Shown here one piece after another: positions 1 to 8,201 of a stretch of 64,000 nucleotides of DNA. The notes under the pieces are model-generated. The model was not told where the DNA came from and did no database searches. It saw nothing but the letters and a program-made list of their open reading frames with translations. The translations under genes were made by a program, and so were the position numbers. Position 1 is the first letter of the stretch. Every line of letters begins with the position of its first letter. The DNA comes from Paracoccus halophilus (GTDB lineage: Bacteria > Pseudomonadota > Alphaproteobacteria > Rhodobacterales > Rhodobacteraceae), in the NCBI RefSeq assembly GCF_000763905.1, contig NZ_JRKN01000003.1:62001-126000 (forward strand), written 5' to 3'.

Positions 1-468
1 CTCGTTATGGACCGGCATGATGACGGCGATGCGGGCATCATTGTCCCCGACGGGCGTCACCCGGCGCGGCGCGAAAAGCCCCGCGATCATCGAGCAGAAG
101 GAAAACCCGACCCAGGTGAAGGTGGTGACGAACAGCACCAGCAGCACCGATTGCAGGAATGTGATCTGCGTCCCGAAGGCCGCCACCATCTCCACCCAGC
201 CGATCCAGGCCACCGCCGCCGCGCCGCCAAAGGCGACGATCCGCGCCGCGATCGTGCCCGGGCGCGGCAGGCCGGCATCGGGACCTTGCGGCGGGGGGCC
301 GCGGAAATCCTGCTCGGGCATCTCCAGCGGCGCCTCGGGCGGCGTCGCCGGGCCGGCCGTGCCCGGCAGATCCACCGCATCCCAGGCGTCATCCGCGGAA
401 AGCGGCAGCGCCCGGCCGGCCGTCTCCCGCAGCGGCCCGGATTCGGCGATGTCGTCGGCGCGGGTCAC
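1..468 (-). CDS. opgH: Glucans biosynthesis glucosyltransferase H, N-terminal part (cut by window edge)
   Basis: First 156 codons of the inner-membrane glucosyltransferase that polymerises UDP-glucose into the backbone of osmoregulated periplasmic glucans. The start is a GTG six bases past the opgG stop, so it was found by reading the frame rather than from an ATG. The visible part has an acidic, proline-rich cytoplasmic N-terminus (about 65 residues), then two hydrophobic segments. The first is around AVAWIGWVEMVAAF; the second starts near FLQSVLLVLFVTTFTW. The sequence then enters the glycosyltransferase domain at IAVIMPVHNE, which matches the usual MPVYNE start of this family 2 domain. Gene order opgG-opgH on one strand with almost no gap matches the known operon. 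The rest of the gene lies outside the window. Confidence 0.85.
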   Translation of the reverse strand, partial: MTRADDIAESGPLRETAGRALPLSADDAWDAVDLPGTAGPATPPEAPLEMPEQDFRGPPPQGPDAGLPRPGTIAARIVAFGGAAAVAWIGWVEMVAAFGTQITFLQSVLLVLFVTTFTWVGFSFCSMIAGLFAPRRVTPVGDNDARIAVIMPVHNE

Positions 469-473
469 GGCGT

Positions 474-2063
474 CTACTCGCGGGTCCAGCGCGCGATCCA
501 GGTCTCGCTCAGCGGCCCTTCCGGGCCGTTCAGGACGGCGGACAGATCGGCGGGCTTGGCCCCCTCGGGCAGATAGTCAAAGGCCAGCCGCATCCGCCCC
601 TGTTCGGGCAGGCGCAGCAGATAGGCGTCTCCGACCTTCCCGGACGAGGCCCGGATCACGGGCACCGGGTCCTTGGTCCCGAACCGGCGCAGGTCGAAAT
701 CGATCACATAGGTGCGCGCGTTCGGATCGTTCACCGAGCGTCCGGACATCGTCTCGATCACGCGCGAAATCGGCGCGCTGTCAGGGGGTTCCTCGGTAAA
801 GCTCAGAAGATAGCTGAAGTCGTATCGCTGGCCTGCCTGCAACGGCTCGGCCGGCTGCCAGAACGAAACGATATTGTCGTTGAATTCGTTCTGGACCGGG
901 ATCTCGATCAGGTTCACGGTGCCCTTGCCCCAGCCGTCATGCGGCGCGATCCATGCCGAGGGACGCCGCTCATAGCGCGCCTCGGCATCCTGATAGCTGT
1001 CGAAATCCCGCGCCCGCTGCACCAGGCCAAAGCCCAGCGGGTCATTGTCCATGAAGGCCGAGGTCTGCAGGGTGCTGTGCCCCGACAGCACCCGCCACAG
1101 CCGCTGTTCGCCGCCATTGAGCATCTGCAACCCGTCGCTGTCATGCACCGCCGAGCGATAGTCATCCACCCGCGAGCGGTCGGTCGGACCGAACCAGTAC
1201 ATCGAGGTCAGCGGCGCGATCCCCGCATTGCTCATGTTCTGGCGCGGAAAAAGCGCCAGCCGGGTGTCGAAAACCGTATCCGCCCCCGGGGTGATGCGAA
1301 ACTCGAACGCGCCCGATACGGAACGGCTGTCAAGCAGCGCATGCACCAGGACCGAGCGGTCCTGATCGGCCGGCTTGTGAATCCAGAACTCGCGGAACAG
1401 GGGAAATTCCTCGCCCTCCGGGCTGCCGGTGCCGATGGCGAGGCCGCGCGCCGACAGCCCGTAAAGCGTATCGCGGGCCACCGCCCGGAAATAGCTGGCC
1501 CCCTGGAACACCGCGAATTCGTCCATCACGTCGGGACGGTTCAGCGGCGCGCGGATGCGAAAGCCCGACCAGCCCATATCGCCCAGCGTTTCCTCGTCGA
1601 TACCATCGGGGAAAAGCTGGGGATCGAATTCGAACATGCCCGGATCGAAGCGCACCGGGATCACCACGCCCTCATCGACCAGGCTGATATCCACCGGCGC
1701 GTCGAAGATCGTGCCCGGCGGCAGCAGGTCCAGCGCGAAGTCGCCGCTGCCCGCCCAAGGGTCGCGTTCGCGGCGAAAGCGGATGCCGCGATACTGGTCG
1801 TAGCTGAGATTGGCGAACGAGCCGACCAGTTCGGCGCTGCGCGCCTCATGCGGCTTTGCGGCCAGTTCGCGGGCGATCGAGGCGACATCCTCGAAGCCAA
1901 AGGGCCGGGGCTCGACGGGCTGCGCGGATTCGTCCCCGGCGGCCGGCGGTGCGATGGCCGGCGTTTCCTGCGCCACCGCAGCACCCGATGAGGCGAAAAG
2001 CGCGCCGGCCGCGGTCATGGCCGCCCCGGCGGATAGGACAAATTCGCGACGACGCATCGACAA
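474..2063 (-). CDS. opgG: Glucan biosynthesis protein, OpgG/OpgD family
   Basis: 529-residue periplasmic protein of the MdoG family, needed for synthesis and branching of osmoregulated periplasmic glucans made by OpgH. Family features include the beta-sandwich glucan-binding fold, with conserved stretches such as GASYFRAV and ALLDSRSVSGAF. The N-terminus carries a twin-arginine-type signal: RRREFVLS at residues 4-11, a hydrophobic stretch, and a likely cut after AVA near residue 31. In E. coli it is the paralogue OpgD, not OpgG, that uses Tat, so export here looks OpgD-like. Genomic position, directly before opgH, supports the OpgG role. Family assignment is firm; the G versus D label is inferred from context. 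Confidence 0.88.
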   Translation of the reverse strand: MSMRRREFVLSAGAAMTAAGALFASSGAAVAQETPAIAPPAAGDESAQPVEPRPFGFEDVASIARELAAKPHEARSAELVGSFANLSYDQYRGIRFRRERDPWAGSGDFALDLLPPGTIFDAPVDISLVDEGVVIPVRFDPGMFEFDPQLFPDGIDEETLGDMGWSGFRIRAPLNRPDVMDEFAVFQGASYFRAVARDTLYGLSARGLAIGTGSPEGEEFPLFREFWIHKPADQDRSVLVHALLDSRSVSGAFEFRITPGADTVFDTRLALFPRQNMSNAGIAPLTSMYWFGPTDRSRVDDYRSAVHDSDGLQMLNGGEQRLWRVLSGHSTLQTSAFMDNDPLGFGLVQRARDFDSYQDAEARYERRPSAWIAPHDGWGKGTVNLIEIPVQNEFNDNIVSFWQPAEPLQAGQRYDFSYLLSFTEEPPDSAPISRVIETMSGRSVNDPNARTYVIDFDLRRFGTKDPVPVIRASSGKVGDAYLLRLPEQGRMRLAFDYLPEGAKPADLSAVLNGPEGPLSETWIARWTRE

Positions 2064-2187
2064 CCTCTCAGCAGGGGACCGAAGACCCCGAAATACCGAC
2101 GGGATTTCGCATCGCCGAACGGATCAGGCAAGCTCTTTCGCGACAAAAGGCAGGGTCTTGCCGAACACATCGTGCAAAATTAGGCGA

Positions 2188-2220
2188 GCGGGCCGCGCAG
2201 GAATACCCCGCGCGGCCCGC
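2188..2220 (-). terminator. Rho-independent terminator after the Arg/Asp-rich periplasmic protein gene
   Basis: An 11-bp perfect GC-rich stem (arms 2188-2198 and 2210-2220, loop of 11). Read on the minus strand it is followed within a few bases by AATTTT. It lies 50 bases past the stop of the gene at 2272-3018 and before the opgG upstream region. Confidence 0.7.
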
Positions 2221-2271
2221 CTTCACGATGTTTTCACCGGTAAAAAGGCCTTGCGCGGCCTCCTCCCGGCG

Positions 2272-3018
2272 TCAGTTCGCCGGCGCGTCCGGCTGGGGCG
2301 CATCCGGCATCGGGCGCCTGTCCGCGTCATCCATGCGCTCACGCATGCGGTCGCGACCGCGGTGGTCCCGATCGCCGTCGCGATCCCGGTGGCGGTCGCG
2401 CGCGTCCCGGTGCCACCTGTCGTCCCGGTCACGACGCTTGTCGGCCTCCTTGCGCTGCTTTTCGGCATCCTTGCGCCGCTTTTCGCCCATCTTGCGCTCG
2501 TCATCGTCGCCGCGGCCGAAACGGATCAGCGTGCCGTCTTCGGTAAAGCTGGCGTGCAGCGGGTTATTCTCCGCGTCGGACCCGGCCAGCCTGACGCCGC
2601 GCTCGCCGACAAAGACCGAACGAAGCTGCGCAAGCTCGGCATAGACCGGATTGTCGCGGACCGCCTGCGGCACCAGCTGATCGCTCAGCGCGGCGGGCAG
2701 TGCCGCATCGTCAAGACCGCGCAGGCCGCGCAGCGCGCCGGTTTCGTCGATCAGCGCCCCGATCCTGCTGCCATCGGGCAGCGCGCCCTCGATCCGGGTG
2801 GCATTGCCGCGATGCATCGGCCGGCTGGTCACATCGGTCAAACCGGCATCCTGCAGCGCCTGCGGCAGGGTGACGCTCGGGCCGGCGTCTTGTGCCGGCA
2901 TCGGCTCGGCCTGGCTTTCCGCCGGCGCGGGCACGGTATCCTGGGCCATGACCGGCGCGACCGCCAGCATCGACAACAGGGCGGCCAATGCGATCGGAGA
3001 GGTCGGTTTTCTGCTCAT
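2272..3018 (-). CDS. Periplasmic protein with PepSY-like N-terminal half and Arg/Asp/His-rich C-terminal tail
   Basis: 248 residues, function unknown. The ATG was chosen because AGGAAC sits just upstream and a clear Sec signal peptide follows (hydrophobic 8-22, cut after VMA near residue 25). Residues 50-165 look like two loosely repeated PepSY-like units, with G-x-R-I-x-A-L-I-D-x-T-G style strands; this resemblance is my reading and not proven. From residue 168 the protein becomes an extreme mixed-charge tail of K/R/E, then R/D/H (for example RDRHRDRDGDRDHRG), ending in a Pro/Asp/Ala tip. It is divergent from the PepSY protein and two-component genes at 3151-5524, sharing a 132-base intergenic region, which suggests it may be a target of that system. 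An internal ATG is unlikely because the signal peptide would be lost. Confidence 0.75.
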   Translation of the reverse strand: MSRKPTSPIALAALLSMLAVAPVMAQDTVPAPAESQAEPMPAQDAGPSVTLPQALQDAGLTDVTSRPMHRGNATRIEGALPDGSRIGALIDETGALRGLRGLDDAALPAALSDQLVPQAVRDNPVYAELAQLRSVFVGERGVRLAGSDAENNPLHASFTEDGTLIRFGRGDDDERKMGEKRRKDAEKQRKEADKRRDRDDRWHRDARDRHRDRDGDRDHRGRDRMRERMDDADRRPMPDAPQPDAPAN

Positions 3019-3150
3019 TTCAGGTTCCTTTCGTTCCCGGGCGCAGGACATTCGCGCCCGATCCGAATCGCAAGCTAACCCGATCCGCACCAATGGAACG
3101 CCAACCGGGCATTTGGCTTTCGTTTGGCATTCGCGCATTACATATGGATC

Positions 3151-3549
3151 ATGAACCGTCTGGTCCCGCCCCTTGTCACCCTGATCGCGGCCCTGCTGCC
3201 GGCGCTGCCCGCATCGGCCGAAAAGGGACGCCGCGCCATTCCCGAGGACCAGATCGAGGAATGGGCGCCCGAACTCTCCAGCCGTCACGACCATGAATTC
3301 CGCGTCATCCCGCTGCGCCGCGCCGCCAAGATCGTCGCCGGGCGCTTTCACGGCAAGCTGATCGGGGCGCGGCTGACCGGCCCGACCCCGCGCGAGCGTG
3401 ACATGGGCGTGGTTCTGGTGCAGGAATTGCGCCTGCTGACCCCCTCGCGCGATCTGCTGCGCATCCGGCTGGATGCCCGCACCGGCGAGTTTCTCGAGGT
3501 TGCCGGGGCCGAGCGGGACCCGCAATTCCGCAAAGAGGAACGTAAATGA
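3151..3549 (+). CDS. Small periplasmic PepSY-like protein, first gene of a two-component operon
   Basis: 132 residues with a Sec signal peptide (hydrophobic 4-20, cut after ASA near residue 23). The mature part has the pattern of a PepSY domain: a helix with LRRAAKIVAGRF, then strands ending in LLRIRLDARTGEFLEV. PepSY domains often act as inhibitors or sensors outside the membrane. The ATG at 3151 was preferred over an in-frame upstream start because it places the signal peptide at the true N-terminus. The stop overlaps the start of the response regulator (ATGA), so the three genes 3151-5524 are translationally coupled. A role as an accessory sensor for the histidine kinase is inferred from this layout. 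Confidence 0.75.
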   Translation: MNRLVPPLVTLIAALLPALPASAEKGRRAIPEDQIEEWAPELSSRHDHEFRVIPLRRAAKIVAGRFHGKLIGARLTGPTPRERDMGVVLVQELRLLTPSRDLLRIRLDARTGEFLEVAGAERDPQFRKEERK

Positions 3550-4208
3550 AATGCCTGATCGTCGAGGATGACCCGCTTCTGGCCGGGCAGCTGGCCACCG
3601 CCATGCGGGACGCGGGCTTCGCCTGCGACATCGCCGCCGATGGCGAAAAGGGTGAATTCCTTGGCGCGACCGAGAATTATGATCTGGCGGTGCTGGACCT
3701 TGGCCTGCCCGGCCTGCCGGGGATCGAGGTGCTGACCCGCTGGCGCGGCGCGGGCGTGACCATGCCGGTGCTGATCCTGACCGCGCGCGGCGACTGGACC
3801 GACAAGGTGGCGGGCTTTCGCGCCGGTGCCGACGATTACGCGGTCAAGCCCTTTCGCCTGGAAGAGGTGGTGATCCGCGCCCAGACCCTGGTGCGGCGCG
3901 CAGCCGGCCATGCGCAGGCGGTGATCAAGGCGGGGCCGCTGCAACTGGACAGCCAGCTGGGCGTCATCACCCGCAACGGGCTTGCCCTGAAGTTGACCGG
4001 CTTCGAGACGCGCATCCTGTCCTATCTGATCCATCACCAGAATCGCGTGGTCAGCCGCAGCGAACTGTCCGACCATCTTTACGATTCGGCGGCCGAGCGG
4101 GATTTCAAATCCATCGAGGTGGTCATCGGCCGCCTGCGCCGCAAGATCGGCGAGGGCCTGATCGAAACCCGGCGCGGCGAAGGCTATGTGCTGCGGGGCG
4201 GGTCTTGA
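3546..4208 (+). CDS. Two-component response regulator, OmpR/PhoB family
   Basis: 220 residues. The N-terminal receiver has the acidic pair D8-D9, phospho-acceptor D51 in AVLDLGLPG, T79 and K101 (AVKPF). The C-terminal half is a winged-helix DNA-binding domain (VVSRSELSDHLYD, then SIEVVIGRLRRKIG). Nearest known relatives by motif are the PhoP/QseB-type regulators. It overlaps the PepSY gene before it and the histidine kinase after it by four bases each, so the kinase at 4205-5524 is the cognate partner. Target genes are unknown; the divergent periplasmic gene at 2272-3018 is a plausible one. Confidence 0.93.
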   Translation: MKCLIVEDDPLLAGQLATAMRDAGFACDIAADGEKGEFLGATENYDLAVLDLGLPGLPGIEVLTRWRGAGVTMPVLILTARGDWTDKVAGFRAGADDYAVKPFRLEEVVIRAQTLVRRAAGHAQAVIKAGPLQLDSQLGVITRNGLALKLTGFETRILSYLIHHQNRVVSRSELSDHLYDSAAERDFKSIEVVIGRLRRKIGEGLIETRRGEGYVLRGGS

Positions 4209-5524
4209 TCCTGCCCCGCGATTCGATCCGGGCGCGGCTGATCGGCCTGGGCGCGGTGCTGATCGGGGTGGCGCTGGTCGCGGGCTATCTGACCATCGCC
4301 GCGATCCTCGAGGATTTCATCACCCGCCGCTTTGATGCCGAGGCCGAGGCCGTGTCCAATGCCCTGATCGCCGGCGCGGCGATCGACCCCGGCGGCCGGC
4401 TGGTGCTTGCCTCGGCCCCCGGCGATCCGCGTTTCCAGATGCCGCTTTCTGGCTGGTTCTGGCAATTGTCGCAGGACGGGCGCGTGGTCGCCAAGTCGCC
4501 CTCGCTTTACGACAATGTGCTGAGACCGCCCGCGGGCGATTTCACCGGCGGGCCGGGCATCGGCCCCTCGGACGAGGCGCTGCGCGTCACCCATCACCGC
4601 TTTACCCTGCCCGACAGCGACGACGCGCTCGGCGTGACGGTGACCGCGCCCTTGGCCGAGATCGAGGCCAGCACCGCCCTGCTGCGCCGGCCGCTGGCGA
4701 TTTCGCTTGCCGTGCTGGGGCTGGCGCTGGCCGCCGCCGGCATCCTGCAGGTGATGGCGGGGCTGCGCAGCCTGGACCGGCTGGGCCGCGACATCCGCGA
4801 CATCCGCGCCGGCCGGACCGAGGCGCTGCCCCTGCCCTCGGTCTCGGAGCTTCGCCCCATCGCGCATGAAATCAACGCGCTGCTGGAACAGAACCGCAAG
4901 GTGCTGGCGCGCACGCGCGAACATATCGGCAATCTGGCGCATTCGCTGAAAACCCCGCTGGCGGCGCTGGACAACAGCCTGCCCGCGGATCATCCGGGCC
5001 ATGCGCTGGTCGCCCGCATGGACCGCCAGATCGGCTGGCACCTGCGCCGCGCGCGCCGCTCGGGCGCGGCGCGGCTGCTTGGCAGCCGGACCCCCGTCGC
5101 GCCGGTCGTGGCCGATATCCTGCTGGTTCTGGGCCGCCCGATCGCCGATTCCGGGCTGCGGGTCGCCACCGATCTGCCGGCCGACCTCGCCTTTGCCGGC
5201 GAACGCCAGGATCTTGAGGAAATGATCGGAAATCTGGTCGAGAACGCGGTGAAATGGGCGAACGGCCGGCTGTTCGTCTCGGCCCGGATGCCGGCGCCGG
5301 ACCGGCTGGCCATCACCATCGAGGATGACGGGCCCGGCATGGCGGAACAGGATTATCCGCAGGCTCTGTCCCGCGGCACGCGGCTGGATGAAAGCGGGCC
5401 GCCCGGCGCCGGGCTGGGGCTGGCCATCGTCAGCGATCTGGCGGCCTTGCATGGCGGCCGGCTGCGGCTGGGGCGCTCGCCCGGGCTGGGCGGGCTGCGG
5501 GTGGTTCTGGAACTGCCGGCCTGA
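4205..5524 (+). CDS. Sensor histidine kinase, PhoQ/QseC-like
   Basis: 439-residue inner-membrane kinase. It starts with TTG, and TTGA overlaps the regulator stop. Membrane segments are near residues 10-30 and 165-185, enclosing a periplasmic sensor of about 130 residues. The HAMP-like linker is followed by the H-box NLAHSLKTPLAAL with the likely phospho-histidine at 246. The N-box is EEMIGNLVENAVKWA and the G-boxes are EDDGPGM and GAGLGLAIV. The H-box sequence is of the PhoQ type, in which HSLKTPLA replaces the more usual HELRTPL. The upstream PepSY protein probably acts on the periplasmic part of this sensor. The ligand is unknown. Confidence 0.92.
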   Translation: MILPRDSIRARLIGLGAVLIGVALVAGYLTIAAILEDFITRRFDAEAEAVSNALIAGAAIDPGGRLVLASAPGDPRFQMPLSGWFWQLSQDGRVVAKSPSLYDNVLRPPAGDFTGGPGIGPSDEALRVTHHRFTLPDSDDALGVTVTAPLAEIEASTALLRRPLAISLAVLGLALAAAGILQVMAGLRSLDRLGRDIRDIRAGRTEALPLPSVSELRPIAHEINALLEQNRKVLARTREHIGNLAHSLKTPLAALDNSLPADHPGHALVARMDRQIGWHLRRARRSGAARLLGSRTPVAPVVADILLVLGRPIADSGLRVATDLPADLAFAGERQDLEEMIGNLVENAVKWANGRLFVSARMPAPDRLAITIEDDGPGMAEQDYPQALSRGTRLDESGPPGAGLGLAIVSDLAALHGGRLRLGRSPGLGGLRVVLELPA

Positions 5525-5602
5525 GCGCGGGCCGCGTCCGTTTCCCGATCCGGACTTGCGCGCGGCCGCCGCCTCCGGCATGTCACACGCCAAGGAGAGA
5601 TC

Positions 5603-6826
5603 ATGGACAAGATCGACTTACCCGAACGCCCCGGCTGGCGCGACGAGGCCGAGAAGCTGGGCTTTACCTTCGCCGATATGGGCGGCGAGCCCTATTGGGA
5701 CGAGACCAGCGCCTATCGCTTCAGCCTGCGCCAGATCGAAGAGGATATCGAGGCCCCCTCGAGCGAACTCCATGCCATGTGCCGCGAGGCGGTCGGCCGC
5801 GCCGTGCGCGACGGCGAATGGCTGACCCGGCTGGCGATTCCGCGCCCCTATTGGGACCTGATCGAACAAAGCTGGTCGCATGGCGAACCCGAGCTTTATG
5901 GCCGCATGGACCTCGCCTATGACGGCGGGGGACCGGCAAAGCTTCTGGAATACAATGCCGATACGCCGACCTCGCTTTACGAATCCGCATCCTTTCAGTG
6001 GCTGTGGCTGGAACAGCAGCAGGCGGCGGGGGTGCTGGGCGGGGCGACCGACCAGTTCAACGGCATCCACGAGGCGCTGGTGGAACGCTGGGCGCAGATC
6101 TGCACGCCCGGCGAGGACGTGCATTTCGCCGCCGATCCCGACAATCCCGAGGATTACGCCACCGTCGAGACCATGGCCTGGGCGGCGCGCGAGGCGGGCC
6201 TGGGCGCGCATTTCACCGCGCTTGCCAAGATCGGGCTGACCGATCAGGGGCAATTCGCCGACGACCAGTCCCGCGTCATCGGCACGCTGTTCAAGCTGTA
6301 CCCCTGGGAGGACATGCTGCGCGACGATTTCGCGGCGCATCTGCAAAGCTCGCAGACCCGCTATATCGAGCCGCCATGGAAGGCGGTGCTGTCCAACAAG
6401 GGAATCCTGCCGCTGCTGTGGCAGATGTTTCCGGGCCATCCGAACCTGTTGCCGGCATTCTTCCATGCCGATATCGCCGAGGCGATGACCGGCGGCAGCC
6501 CCGCGCCCGCGATCGCCGGGGCCTTTGACGCCGCCCGCGACCAGCTTGCGCGCGGCCATGTGATCAAGCCGATCTTCTCGCGCGAAGGTGCCGGGGTTAT
6601 CATCAGCGAAAACGGCCGGGAGGTCGCCCGGACGGAGGATGACAGCTATTCGCATCACCCCCTGATCGTGCAGGGCCTGGCGCCGCTGCCCGATTTCGGC
6701 GGCTTCCATCCGGTTCTGGGCGCCTGGATCGTGGGCGAGGCCTGCGCCGGGCTTGGCCTGCGCGAGGATCGTTCGCGCATCACCCATAACCTGTCGCGCT
6801 TCAAGCCGCATTTCATCGAGGACTGA
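5603..6826 (+). CDS. Glutathionylspermidine synthase family protein (YgiC-like)
   Basis: 407 residues, similar in length and motifs to E. coli YgiC/YjfC, which carry only the synthetase (ATP-grasp) domain of glutathionylspermidine synthase. Visible family signatures are PYWDETSAYRF near the start, LLEYNADTPTSLYE, and FSREGAGVIISENG near the C-terminus. The start follows a strong AAGGAGAG site. The next gene is a YgiB-like (DUF1190) lipoprotein three bases downstream, reproducing the ygiB-ygiC partnership seen in enterobacteria. No amidase domain is present. The substrate in this subfamily is not established, so only the family role (ATP-dependent amide ligation to a peptide or polyamine) should be assumed. 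Confidence 0.85.
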   Translation: MDKIDLPERPGWRDEAEKLGFTFADMGGEPYWDETSAYRFSLRQIEEDIEAPSSELHAMCREAVGRAVRDGEWLTRLAIPRPYWDLIEQSWSHGEPELYGRMDLAYDGGGPAKLLEYNADTPTSLYESASFQWLWLEQQQAAGVLGGATDQFNGIHEALVERWAQICTPGEDVHFAADPDNPEDYATVETMAWAAREAGLGAHFTALAKIGLTDQGQFADDQSRVIGTLFKLYPWEDMLRDDFAAHLQSSQTRYIEPPWKAVLSNKGILPLLWQMFPGHPNLLPAFFHADIAEAMTGGSPAPAIAGAFDAARDQLARGHVIKPIFSREGAGVIISENGREVARTEDDSYSHHPLIVQGLAPLPDFGGFHPVLGAWIVGEACAGLGLREDRSRITHNLSRFKPHFIED

Positions 6827-6829
6827 GAC

Positions 6830-7456
6830 ATGACCGGACCGACCCCCATCCGCAAACGCTCGCGCCATGTGGCGCTGATTCTGGCCGGCAGCGCGACCAT
6901 GGCGCTGGCCGCCTGCGAGGATAACCGGGTGGACGCGCAGAGCTTTCCCGATCTGGAAAGCTGCATCGCCGCCAGCCAGGAGAACGGGCTGTGGTTCACC
7001 GAAGAGGATTGCCGCAAGAATTTCGCCGCCGCGCAGCAGGAATATCTGGAGACCGCGCCGCGCTATGCGTCCAAGGAGCTTTGCGAGCAGGAGCACGGGG
7101 CCGGCAATTGCGGCGGCGATCCGGCTGCCGAAAGCTCGGCGCAACAGGGGTCGGGCGGCGGTTTTTCCTTCATGCCGCTGCTGGTCGGCTACATGATGGG
7201 ATCGATGCTGTCGCGCGGCGGCGGCATTTCCTCGCAGCCGATGGTGAACACGCCGGACGGGCGCTATTCCACGCCCAAGGGCGACCAGACCTTCGCCAGC
7301 AATCGCGGCGCCGGCAAGGTCTCCGGCGCGACCTTCCAGCGTGCGCCCGCGACCATCGGCAAGCCGCCGATGTCGGCGGCGCAGGTCAGCCAGCGCGGCG
7401 GCTTCGGCGCGGGCGCCACCTCGCGCTCGTCGGGCCGGGGCGTCTTTGGCGGCTGA
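6830..7456 (+). CDS. DUF1190 (YgiB-like) lipoprotein
   Basis: 208 residues. A lipoprotein signal ends in LAAC with the acylated Cys at 29. The mature domain has the paired-Cys pattern of YgiB-like proteins (SCIAAS, EDCRKNF, LCEQEHG, NCGGD). It is followed by the hydrophobic glycine-rich segment FMPLLVGYMMGSMLSRGGG and a Gly/Ser-rich C-terminal tail ending in GRGVFGG. It is coupled to the YgiC-like ligase gene (three-base gap). The tail resembles surface or envelope low-complexity regions. Function unknown. Confidence 0.83.
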   Translation: MTGPTPIRKRSRHVALILAGSATMALAACEDNRVDAQSFPDLESCIAASQENGLWFTEEDCRKNFAAAQQEYLETAPRYASKELCEQEHGAGNCGGDPAAESSAQQGSGGGFSFMPLLVGYMMGSMLSRGGGISSQPMVNTPDGRYSTPKGDQTFASNRGAGKVSGATFQRAPATIGKPPMSAAQVSQRGGFGAGATSRSSGRGVFGG

Positions 7457-7554
7457 GCGACGGTCATCCGGGTTGCGTTAGCGCCCCAAAAAACGCAATC
7501 TGCGCGACGAAACCGGGCGTCGGCGCCCGTAACCCTTCTGCATCAGGTGCTGCC

Positions 7555-8193
7555 ATGACCCCCGAGATCCAGTCCCAGAAATCCCGCGCGCTGTGCCAGC
7601 TTGCCCCGGTGATCCCGGTGCTGGTCGTGGCCGATGCCGCCAAGGCCGAGGGGCTGGCCACCGCGCTGGTCGCCGGCGGCCTGCCGGTGCTGGAAGTCAC
7701 GCTGCGCACCCCGGCCGCGCTGGATGTCATCCGCGAGATGGCCCGGGTCCCCGGCGGCCATGTCGGCGCCGGCACCGTGCTGACGCCCGAGGACGTGAAA
7801 CGCGCCAGGGATGCGGGCGCCAGTTTCGCCGTCTCGCCCGGCGCGACCGAACGGCTCGTGCGCGCCTGCGAAGAAGCCGAGCTGCCGCTGCTGCCCGGCG
7901 CGGTGACCGCCTCCGAGGTGATGCGGGCGATGGAATGGGGCTATTCCATGCTGAAATTCTTTCCGGCCGAGGCCGCCGGCGGCGCGAAATCGCTGAAATC
8001 GCTGGCCGGCCCCCTGCCCCAGGTCAGCTTCTGCCCGACGGGCGGCGTGACCCCGGCCAACGCACCCGATTACCTGTCGCTGCCCAATGTGATCTGTGTC
8101 GGCGGCAGCTGGATCTCGCCCGATGCCGATGTCGCGGCCGGCAACTGGTCCGCGATCGAGGCCCGCGCGCGCGAGGCGCGCGCCCTGAAATAG
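7555..8193 (+). CDS. eda: 2-dehydro-3-deoxyphosphogluconate aldolase (KDPG/KHG aldolase)
   Basis: 212 residues. Cytoplasmic class I aldolase that cleaves KDPG to pyruvate and glyceraldehyde 3-phosphate, the last step of the Entner-Doudoroff route. The Schiff-base lysine is K134 in SMLKFFPAEAAGG; the catalytic glutamate is E47 in LEVTLRTP. GAGTVL and SFCPTGGV are the phosphate-binding loops. The length matches the family. The same frame stays open upstream, but the ATG at 7555 starts right at the conserved domain. The edd gene is not adjacent. An MFS transporter follows eight bases later. Confidence 0.93.
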   Translation: MTPEIQSQKSRALCQLAPVIPVLVVADAAKAEGLATALVAGGLPVLEVTLRTPAALDVIREMARVPGGHVGAGTVLTPEDVKRARDAGASFAVSPGATERLVRACEEAELPLLPGAVTASEVMRAMEWGYSMLKFFPAEAAGGAKSLKSLAGPLPQVSFCPTGGVTPANAPDYLSLPNVICVGGSWISPDADVAAGNWSAIEARAREARALK

Positions 8194-8201
8194 GCTTTCC
8201 G

